In this document: positions 6,036 through 11,331 of the stretch, piece by piece | Position numbering within the stretch: the stretch's first letter is position 1 | How the letters are laid out: every line of letters starts with the position of its first letter | NCBI GenBank assembly: GCA_945787625.1 | Contig: CALZJL010000023.1 | Coordinates: 1 to 11,331 of the forward strand | DNA length: 11,331 bases | Source: an uncultured Prevotellaceae bacterium | GTDB lineage: Bacteria > Bacteroidota > Bacteroidia > Bacteroidales > Bacteroidaceae | Reading direction: 5' to 3' | Notes under the pieces: model-generated | Seen by the model: the letters and a program-made list of their open reading frames with translations, nothing else | The model's database searches: none | Told to the model about the DNA's origin: nothing | Made by a program: the position numbers and the translations under genes

Positions 6036-7061
6036 CTACTGAAGAATACGGCAGACCAACTCCAAGAGCAGCTCTCCCGGCTGAGATTTACACCCTCCCA
6101 CCCCTTTGCTCGCTCCGTCGCATTCGCGTATCCATGCAAGTATGTTCATGACCTGACGTCCCGTGTAGCATTTCATTGCAGGGAGTATCTCACGCTTCAC
6201 TTTCCAGTCAGGCTGCCCCAGCCACTGCGCTATGCCACGCTCCGATTTCTCAGGGCTATAAAAAGCCAGCATCACATCAGCGAAGAAAGAGAACATCATA
6301 GAGAGCGTCGGCTGCAAGGCAAACGACCTCGGATTGCTGTTATAATATTTCACTATCTTGAGCACCTGAGGTTTTGATTTTCGCGAAAGCGCAGCAATCA
6401 GTTCGAAATTATTAAATTCTTTCGACACCCCAGTTTGAGCCTCAACGAGAGCCGCCGTGACCCTACTCTCCCCCTCGGGCAGAGCTATGAGCAACTTGTC
6501 CAACTCGCCCGACATTCTGCTAAGGTTTGCCCCCACATGCTCGACAAGCATCTGTATAGCCTGCTCGTCAACTTCCTTCTTTGCAGCCTTAACATAGCCG
6601 CGAATAAACCCAGGCAACGCCGTGTCATAAACTTTCTTGCTCTCAAAGACCACAGCATTGCCAGAGAGAGCCTTGCCCAGCCCCTTGCGCCGATCAATAG
6701 AACCGTTCTTGCAGCACACCACGAGCACCGTCGTAGGCGAAGGGTGCTTGACATACGCCGCAAGCGCGTCCTGCGACGACTTCATCTGCTGAAACTCCCT
6801 CACCACCACCAGGCGTTTATCGCCCAGCATAGGATACTGCCTGCAACTATCCGCCACCCTCAGCGCGTCAACATCGCCACCATAGAGCAGCTCCATGTCA
6901 AAATCCCTGTTAGACTCAGGCATCACACTCTGAGTGATAAGAGCCTCAAGCTTGTCTATATAGTAACCCTCCTCGCCCATAAGCACATATACAGGCGCGA
7001 TACTGCCCGCCTTGACATCGCGTACGATATCATCATAGGTTGTAGCTAATTTTGCCGCCAT
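6036..7061 (-). CDS. holA: DNA polymerase III delta subunit
   Basis: The delta subunit is the part of the clamp loader that opens the beta sliding clamp during replication. The 341-residue protein fits HolA in size and layout. The N-terminal clamp-binding/Rossmann-like domain has PVYVLMGEEGYYIDKLEALI (23-42), the QYPMLGDKRLVVVREFQQM segment (75-93) and LVVCCKNGSIDRRKGLGKAL (113-132). The middle domain contains EHVGANLSRMSGELDKLLI (174-192) and the conserved GVSKEFNNFELIAAL (211-225). The C-terminal collar domain is helical and ends in LLLELVCRIL. As in other delta subunits, no functional Walker ATPase motif is present. The gene diverges from the HsdR-N-like gene, with a good promoter at 7104-7134 and a strong terminator at 5986-6009, so it is transcribed alone. 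HolA sequences vary widely, but the order of conserved blocks is convincing. Confidence 0.9.
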   Translation of the reverse strand: MAAKLATTYDDIVRDVKAGSIAPVYVLMGEEGYYIDKLEALITQSVMPESNRDFDMELLYGGDVDALRVADSCRQYPMLGDKRLVVVREFQQMKSSQDALAAYVKHPSPTTVLVVCCKNGSIDRRKGLGKALSGNAVVFESKKVYDTALPGFIRGYVKAAKKEVDEQAIQMLVEHVGANLSRMSGELDKLLIALPEGESRVTAALVEAQTGVSKEFNNFELIAALSRKSKPQVLKIVKYYNSNPRSFALQPTLSMMFSFFADVMLAFYSPEKSERGIAQWLGQPDWKVKREILPAMKCYTGRQVMNILAWIRECDGASKGVGGCKSQPGELLLELVCRILQ

Positions 7062-7089
7062 TCAGAGTCAGTTTTACATTCTTATTTTA

Positions 7090-7097
7090 TATCTTTG
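7090..7097 (+). promoter_or_regulatory. -7 element for the HsdR-N-like gene
   Basis: TATCTTTG is a perfect TAnnTTTG -7 element, 85 bases before the ATG at 7182. No good TTTG lies about 20 bases upstream; GTTTTAC at 7071-7077 is the nearest similar string and is too close. It faces the holA -7 element at 7104-7111 with only six bases between them. Confidence 0.5.
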
Positions 7098-7103
7098 CAC
7101 ATA

Positions 7104-7134
7104 CAAAAGTACAAATAAGTATGCTAAATACAAA
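7104..7134 (-). promoter_or_regulatory. Promoter of holA
   Basis: Read leftward, TTTG (7134-7131) and TACTTTTG (7111-7104) are spaced by 19 bases and match the Bacteroidota consensus. Transcription would begin near 7097-7100, about 36-39 bases before the holA ATG at 7061, inside the -7 element of the opposing gene. Confidence 0.65.
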
Positions 7135-7181
7135 AGACAATCCCCGTTTTCTTGACAAACCCCGCCAAAACCACACCATAT

Positions 7182-7628
7182 ATGCTTAGTCTCAACCTAC
7201 CCCACACCGACCTCAGACTACGCAAAGCCCAAGGCAAGATACAAGTCTGGGACCACATCAGGCTAAAGTGGATAACACTCACGCCCGAAGAGTGGGTGAG
7301 GCAGCAATTCACACACTGGCTGGTCGAGCACCTCGGCTATCCCCGGGCACGCCTCGCCCACGAAGTGTCGCTCCGGCTCGGCAGCATGCAGCGTCGCTGC
7401 GACGCCATCGTCTACGACCACAAAGCCAAGCCACTCGTCATACTCGAGTTTAAAGCCCCACACATCAGCATCAGCCAAGCCACCTTTGACCAGATTACCC
7501 GCTACAACGCCACCCTCCGAGTACCATACCTCATCATAAGCAACGGCATGAGCCACTACTGCGCCCACATCGACACAGACAAAAGCGTGGCATTCCTCGA
7601 CGAAATACCACGCTTTGCAGACCTTTAG
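7182..7628 (+). CDS. HsdR N-terminal-like PD-(D/E)XK domain protein
   Basis: This 148-residue protein is related to the N-terminal nuclease domain of type I restriction R subunits (HSDR_N). The nuclease core is visible: Glu61 in AHEVSLRL, Asp74 in RRCDAIVYD, ILEFKAP with Glu89 and Lys91, then QITRY with Gln104 and Tyr108, matching the QxxxY helix of this superfamily. No helicase, methyltransferase or specificity gene is nearby, so it is not a complete restriction system. Close relatives of this size, starting M-L-x-L-N-L-P with TPEEWVRQ near residue 35-40, are common single genes in Bacteroidales as I recall. ATG 7182 gives that start; the upstream in-frame TTG at 7152 adds ten unlikely residues. 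It diverges from holA and converges on the zinc-ribbon gene 25 bases away. Function is unknown; DNA cleavage or repair is a guess from the fold. Confidence 0.85.
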   Translation: MLSLNLPHTDLRLRKAQGKIQVWDHIRLKWITLTPEEWVRQQFTHWLVEHLGYPRARLAHEVSLRLGSMQRRCDAIVYDHKAKPLVILEFKAPHISISQATFDQITRYNATLRVPYLIISNGMSHYCAHIDTDKSVAFLDEIPRFADL

Positions 7629-7653
7629 TCCAAAAGTCAGAAGAAGACTCAAA

Positions 7654-8472
7654 TCACTCCTCGCGCCTTCTTGCCACTCTGCGCTTACGTCCCTTATCCT
7701 CAGCAACCTTCTGCACAGTCTGCACACCAGCAAGCTCAGGATCCACGAGGATACGGCCGCAATACTCACAGACGATAATCTTCTTGCGCATACGGATATC
7801 GAGCTGACGCTGAGGCGGAACCTTGTTGAAGCAACCACCACACGCATCACGCTGCACATAGACCACAGCCAGGCCATTGCGTGAATTCTTGCGAATACGC
7901 TTGAACGCACTCAGCAAACGAGGCTCAATCGAAAGCTCCACACTGTGCGCCTTCTCCTTGAGCTTCTCCTCCTCAGCCTTAGTCTCATTGACAATCTCCT
8001 CAAGCTCCGCACGCTTAATCTCAAGATCAGTACGGCGGTCGGCAATCCTACGGCTGCTCTCCAGATGATCATCCTCACGACTGGCCAAAGACGCCTTAGC
8101 CTCGCTAATCTTTTTAGTATTCAACTCATTGTCCAAACGCAGGAACTCAATCTGCTTCAAGAAATTGTCATACTCACGATTGTTGCGCACATTCTTCATC
8201 TGCGTCTCAAACCGCTCCATGTCCAACTTATTCTTCTCGATGACAGCCCCACGATCAACAATCTCACGCTTCGTAGCCTCGATAGACTCATTAATCTTCT
8301 CGATACGAGTCTCCAGACCAGCGATTTCGTCCTCGAGGTCCTTCACCTCAAGAGGCAACTCGCCACGCACCGTCTTGATACGGTCAATCTCCGTCACGAG
8401 TTTCTGCAATTCGTAGAGGTTCGTCAACTTCTCCTCCACACTCAATTCTGATGGATCTTTTGCTTTAGCCAT
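7654..8472 (-). CDS. Coiled-coil C4 zinc-ribbon protein
   Basis: This 272-residue protein belongs to the C4-type zinc-ribbon family (zf-RING_7, CT398/HP0958-like). Residues about 12-180 are a long, charged, heptad-like coiled coil, expected to form an antiparallel hairpin. It contains the family-typical turn VRNNREYDNFLKQIEF at 95-110. The zinc ribbon follows with CGGC at 211-214 and CEYC at 235-238, four ligands in all. The C-terminus is very basic (GRKRRVARRR, 261-270), suggesting nucleic-acid contact. Family members have been linked to flagellar regulation in Helicobacter and to secretion or RNA binding elsewhere, but no flagellar genes are seen here and the role in Bacteroidales is unknown. 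It follows the nif3-like gene by 30 bases on the same strand, with a (TA)7 tract just before its start codon. Family assignment is firm; function is not. Confidence 0.88.
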   Translation of the reverse strand: MAKAKDPSELSVEEKLTNLYELQKLVTEIDRIKTVRGELPLEVKDLEDEIAGLETRIEKINESIEATKREIVDRGAVIEKNKLDMERFETQMKNVRNNREYDNFLKQIEFLRLDNELNTKKISEAKASLASREDDHLESSRRIADRRTDLEIKRAELEEIVNETKAEEEKLKEKAHSVELSIEPRLLSAFKRIRKNSRNGLAVVYVQRDACGGCFNKVPPQRQLDIRMRKKIIVCEYCGRILVDPELAGVQTVQKVAEDKGRKRRVARRREE

Positions 8473-8478
8473 TTTCTG

Positions 8479-8492
8479 TATATATATATATA
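8479..8492. repeat. (TA)7 dinucleotide tract
   Basis: Fourteen bases of alternating TA lie in the 30-base gap between the nif3-like gene and the zinc-ribbon gene, ending six bases before the start codon of the latter. The tract sits in the translation-initiation region. Its length could change by slippage, though seven units is modest. Confidence 0.8.
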
Positions 8493-8502
8493 ATATGTAA
8501 AG

Positions 8503-9273
8503 TTAAATCAGATACCTCACAGGATTCGTCACCACCTCCGTCATATAGACCGGCAAATGCGGAAACCAATCCTGCATCTTATCCCTCAGCAGTTCCACAG
8601 TATACTGCTCACTCTCCCAGTGTCCGAGCACCCCGATCTGCACCCTCTGCTCAAGTCCGAAGAAATCATGATACCCCATCTCCCCCGTCAGAAAAGCATC
8701 AGCCTCCTGCTCCAGCGCCTCTTCCAGCACAAACGCCCCCGCCCCGCCACACAAGCACACACTCTGCACCGGACGCTCCAGCAGCTCATTGTGAGCCAAG
8801 CAATCCACGCGGAACACCGACTTGACATGCTCCAGAAACAGACGCGCGTCCATCTCAGCAGGAAGATAGCCCACAACACCCCCACTCTTCCCCGAAGGCA
8901 CCACATCAATAAGCCCCAGCTTCTCAGCCATCTTATAGTTCACCCCATCCTCAGCCTTATCGAGGTTAGTATGCGCACTATAGATGGCCACATCATTCTG
9001 GATAGCCAGACGCACCACCCTCTGCACCAGCGTCTCATCACACACACGTCTCAACGGTCTGAACAACACAGGGTGATGGCTCACGATCAAGTTGCAGCCC
9101 AAGTCCACAGCCTCGCGCACCACATCCTCCGTCACATCAAGACACAACAAAGCCCCTGAAACCTCCGCCTCCGTCAGCCCAATCTGCAAGCCAGCATTAT
9201 CATAGCTCTCCTGCAGCGGCAGAGGCGCAAAATTCTCAAGGGCAGCAATCACTTCCTTAATCTTCACGCTCAT
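8503..9273 (-). CDS. Nif3-like dinuclear metal-centre protein
   Basis: This 256-residue protein belongs to the Nif3/YbgI/DUF34 family, often labelled GTP cyclohydrolase I type 2, a label that is poorly supported. Known members form toroidal hexamers with a two-metal site. The metal ligands are all present: His66 and His67 in VSHHP, Asp105 in AHTNLD, then His218 and Glu222 in GHWESE. Other family signatures are the N-terminal LPLQESYDNAGLQIG (18-32) and FLTGEMGYHDF (194-204). It has the compact size of the E. coli type and no large inserted domain. A near-consensus promoter lies just upstream, and the zinc-ribbon gene follows after 30 bases, probably on the same transcript. This pairing occurs in other bacterial groups as I recall and suggests a shared but unknown role. 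Confidence 0.9.
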   Translation of the reverse strand: MSVKIKEVIAALENFAPLPLQESYDNAGLQIGLTEAEVSGALLCLDVTEDVVREAVDLGCNLIVSHHPVLFRPLRRVCDETLVQRVVRLAIQNDVAIYSAHTNLDKAEDGVNYKMAEKLGLIDVVPSGKSGGVVGYLPAEMDARLFLEHVKSVFRVDCLAHNELLERPVQSVCLCGGAGAFVLEEALEQEADAFLTGEMGYHDFFGLEQRVQIGVLGHWESEQYTVELLRDKMQDWFPHLPVYMTEVVTNPVRYLI

Positions 9274-9292
9274 AGTGAAATATTTTCCGCTG

Positions 9293-9324
9293 CGAAGTTA
9301 CGAATAAGTCAGCAAAAAAACAAA
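9293..9324 (-). promoter_or_regulatory. Promoter of the nif3-like/zinc-ribbon operon
   Basis: Read leftward, TTTG (9324-9321) is followed after 20 bases by TAACTTCG (9300-9293), one mismatch from TAnnTTTG. Transcription would start near 9286-9289, about 13-16 bases before the ATG at 9273. Confidence 0.5.
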
Positions 9325-9375
9325 TAAAAAAGCAAAAAACACACCACAGCACCACATAATCTCACAAAATTTATC

Positions 9376-9383
9376 TACCTTTA
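9376..9383 (+). promoter_or_regulatory. Possible -7 element of the DUF4954 gene
   Basis: TACCTTTA differs from TAnnTTTG in its last base and lies 37 bases before the ATG at 9421. No TTTG is found at the expected -33 position. It is the best candidate in the 147-base divergent gap shared with the nif3-like gene. The rest of that gap is A-rich and shows nothing else. Confidence 0.35.
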
Positions 9384-9420
9384 CACCCGATACAGAACAA
9401 CCAAACACGACAGACCCACT

Positions 9421-11331
9421 ATGAGCCTCAATATCCAACAAATCGCACGCCTCGAAAGCCAAGGTTGCAGCTGCGACGACTGGAGCCAGATACACATCGC
9501 CCCCGAGACCAACCTCAAATACATACGCCAAGTACGTTTCTCCGGCATCTGCCACATCGGCAGCTTCACACGCGACTTCGACATGCCCGGAGGCATGAAG
9601 AAACACAGCGGCATCTACCGAGCCCTCCTCCACAACGTCGACGTCGGCAACGACTGCTGCATCGAAAACATCAAGAACTACATCGCCAACTACGACATCG
9701 GCCACGACAGCTTCATCGAAAACGTCGACACCATCATGGTCGACGGCCCCAGCAGCTTCGGCAACGGAGTCGAAGTCTCCGTCCTCAACGAGACCGGCGG
9801 ACGCGAAGTCACCATCCACGACCAGCTCACAGCCCACGAAGCCTACATGGCAGCCATGTACCGCCACCGTCCCCGCCTCATCGAGCGACTCAGACAGATG
9901 GCCCTCGCCCACACCGCCCGCCGCACCAGCGACCGCGGCCACATCTCCCCCCACAGCACCATCATCGACGCCCACATCATACGCAACGTCTACGTAGGCC
10001 CCCACTGCCGCATCGAAGGCGCCTCACGCCTCAGCAACGGCTCCCTCATGAGCCGCCAAGAGAGCCCCATCTACATCGGCAGCGGAGTCATGATCGACGA
10101 CTTCATCATACAAGACGGCACGAGCATCACCGACGGCACCATGCTCACCCGCGTCTACGTAGGCCAATGCTGCACCATGGGTCACACCTACTCCGCCACC
10201 GACAGCCTCTTCTTCAGCAACTGTCAGGAAGAAAACGGCGAAGCCTGCTCCATCTTCGCAGGCCCCTTCACCGTCACCCACCACAAGAGCACCCTCCTCA
10301 TCGCCGGCATGTTCAGCTTCATGAACGCAGGCTCAGGCAGCAACCAGAGCAACCACATGTACAAGCTCGGCCCCATACACCAAGGCTCCATGGAGCGCGG
10401 AGCCAAGACCACCTCAGACTCCTACATCCTGTGGCCTGCCCGCATCGGAGCCTTCTCCCTCGTCATGGGGCGTCACACCAAAAACCCCGACACCTCCCAG
10501 ATGCCCTTCTCCTACCTCATCGAGAAAAACGGCGAGACCTACATCGTCCCCGGCATCAACCTCCGCTCCGTCGGCACCATACGCGACGCCCAGAAATGGC
10601 CCAAGCGCGACAAGCGCCACCCCCAGCAGCGTCTCGACCAAATCAACTACAACCTCCTCAGCCCCTACACCATCGACAAGATGGTCCACGGCCTCGCCAT
10701 ACTCCAACAGCTTCAAGAACTCTCCGGAGCCACCAGCGACACCTACACCTACCAAAGCGCCTCCATCACCCGTCGCTCCCTCAAGCGCGGCATTGAGCTC
10801 TACCGCATCGGCATCGACAAATTTCTCGGCAACTCCCTCATCAGCCACCTCGAAAAGACCCTCGACACCATCGGCCTCCCCAACCCCACCCACGAGCAAA
10901 TCGTTCGCCACCTCCTCGACCACCTCGCCCCCAGCAGCGACGAAGGCAAAGGCACATGGCTCGACATGGCAGGCCTCATCGCCCCCCACGCCCTCATCAC
11001 CGACATCATCGACAAAGTCGAGCAAGGCATCATCGACACCCTCGAAGCCCTCCACGCAGCAATCTCCCAGCTCCACACCCGCTACTACGACCTCGAATGG
11101 ACCTGGGCCTACGACCTCATGCTACGCCACTACCACCTCGACCCCACCCACATCACCCCCGCCGACCTCATCACCATCATCGAGTCATGGCAAACCTCCG
11201 TAGTCACCCTCGACAAGATGCTCTACGACGACGCCCGCAAAGAGTTCAGCATCACCGCCCAGACAGGCTTCGGTTTCGACGGCACACTCCCCTCCACCAT
11301 AGCCGCCGACTTCGAGCAAGTACGAGGCGAT
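9421..11331 (+). CDS. DUF4954 family protein, 3' end outside window
   Basis: An open frame starts at ATG 9421 and runs 637 codons to the window edge without a stop. It begins MSLNIQQIARLESQGCSCDD, as DUF4954 proteins of Bacteroides do. Those are about 650-670 residues long by my recollection, so only the last few dozen residues are missing. Residues about 30-130 and 175-280 carry loosely repeated [IV]-G-x-x-x-x-I hexapeptide-like steps (YVGPHCRIEGA, YIGSGVMIDD, YVGQCCTMGH), which suggest a left-handed beta-helix as in acyl- and nucleotidyl-transferases. The most conserved part is about 281-352: GPFTVTHHKSTLLIAGMFSF, MNAGSGSNQSNHMYKLGPIH, TSDSYILWPARIGAFSLVMG. A helical C-terminal part follows (ELYRIGIDKFLGN, DLEWTWAYDLML, YDDARKEF). 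Function is not known to me; a sugar-nucleotide or acyl-transfer role is a guess from the helix fold. Codons end in C far more than in the neighbours. Confidence 0.9.
   Translation, partial: MSLNIQQIARLESQGCSCDDWSQIHIAPETNLKYIRQVRFSGICHIGSFTRDFDMPGGMKKHSGIYRALLHNVDVGNDCCIENIKNYIANYDIGHDSFIENVDTIMVDGPSSFGNGVEVSVLNETGGREVTIHDQLTAHEAYMAAMYRHRPRLIERLRQMALAHTARRTSDRGHISPHSTIIDAHIIRNVYVGPHCRIEGASRLSNGSLMSRQESPIYIGSGVMIDDFIIQDGTSITDGTMLTRVYVGQCCTMGHTYSATDSLFFSNCQEENGEACSIFAGPFTVTHHKSTLLIAGMFSFMNAGSGSNQSNHMYKLGPIHQGSMERGAKTTSDSYILWPARIGAFSLVMGRHTKNPDTSQMPFSYLIEKNGETYIVPGINLRSVGTIRDAQKWPKRDKRHPQQRLDQINYNLLSPYTIDKMVHGLAILQQLQELSGATSDTYTYQSASITRRSLKRGIELYRIGIDKFLGNSLISHLEKTLDTIGLPNPTHEQIVRHLLDHLAPSSDEGKGTWLDMAGLIAPHALITDIIDKVEQGIIDTLEALHAAISQLHTRYYDLEWTWAYDLMLRHYHLDPTHITPADLITIIESWQTSVVTLDKMLYDDARKEFSITAQTGFGFDGTLPSTIAADFEQVRGD

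Noticed and set aside
5844..6377. 177-residue open frame on the + strand entering holA
   Set aside because: Its right half is antisense to holA, its left half crosses the holA terminator, and it has no recognisable domain.
7182..7628. A type I restriction-modification locus
   Set aside because: Only an HsdR-N-like domain of 148 residues is present. No HsdM, HsdS or helicase part occurs in the window and the neighbours are housekeeping genes.
9298..10005. 235-residue open frame on the - strand, rich in Val, Asp, Gly and Ala
   Set aside because: Antisense shadow of the same C-ending codons. The long Val/Asp/Gly/Ala runs are a compositional artefact, as are the similar frames at 10024-10284 and 10414-11076.
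9465..10796. 443-residue open frame on the + strand, rich in Arg, His and Pro
   Set aside because: It is the +3-offset shadow of the DUF4954 frame (9421 onward). The extreme composition comes from C-ending codons read out of phase, and no domain is recognisable.

Overview
The window looks like a piece of a Bacteroidales (phylum Bacteroidota) chromosome. Three things suggest this. The proteins resemble Bacteroides-type versions, most clearly the large DUF4954 protein at the right edge. No gene start has a Shine-Dalgarno sequence, and several starts sit in A-rich or T-rich leaders. Several upstream regions carry the Bacteroidota promoter pair, TTTG followed 19-20 bases later by TAnnTTTG. A Muribaculaceae- or Prevotella-like source is plausible, but the sequence alone does not settle it. 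I see no rRNA, tRNA, CRISPR array, insertion sequence or phage gene.

Layout. (1) 24-1574, rightward: trmD, then a zeta-toxin/COG4185-like P-loop kinase gene, then a 60-residue protein gene whose start overlaps the end of the kinase gene. The three are packed like one transcript. (2) 4580-1571, leftward: pyrK, pyrD and guaD, joining pyrimidine synthesis to purine salvage. The last stop codon shares the palindrome TTAA with the stop of the rightward small gene. (3) 5215-4676, leftward: an XRE-type regulator with a good promoter and a hairpin terminator overlapping its stop. (4) 5216-6035: about 820 bases without a recognisable gene, AT-rich over most of its length, with TTTGCAAA/GCAAATTCA repeats, a spaced inverted repeat, an orphan leftward promoter-like site and the holA terminator. 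(5) 7061-6036 leftward holA and 7182-7628 rightward HsdR-N-like protein, diverging from back-to-back promoters. (6) 9273-7654, leftward: a Nif3-like protein gene followed by a coiled-coil zinc-ribbon protein gene. (7) 9421 to the right edge: a DUF4954 gene cut by the window, with very strong C-ending codon use.

How the genes fit together. Most are housekeeping: tRNA m1G37 methylation, the DNA polymerase clamp loader, and dihydroorotate oxidation by a PyrD-PyrK complex with guanine deaminase as a salvage partner. The accessory or poorly understood parts are the kinase/small-protein pair, the lone HsdR-N domain protein, the Nif3/zinc-ribbon pair and DUF4954. I found no large undescribed system. 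The best leads are the kinase/small-protein module tied to trmD, the repeat-rich gene-free region beside the xre promoter, and the DUF4954 gene.
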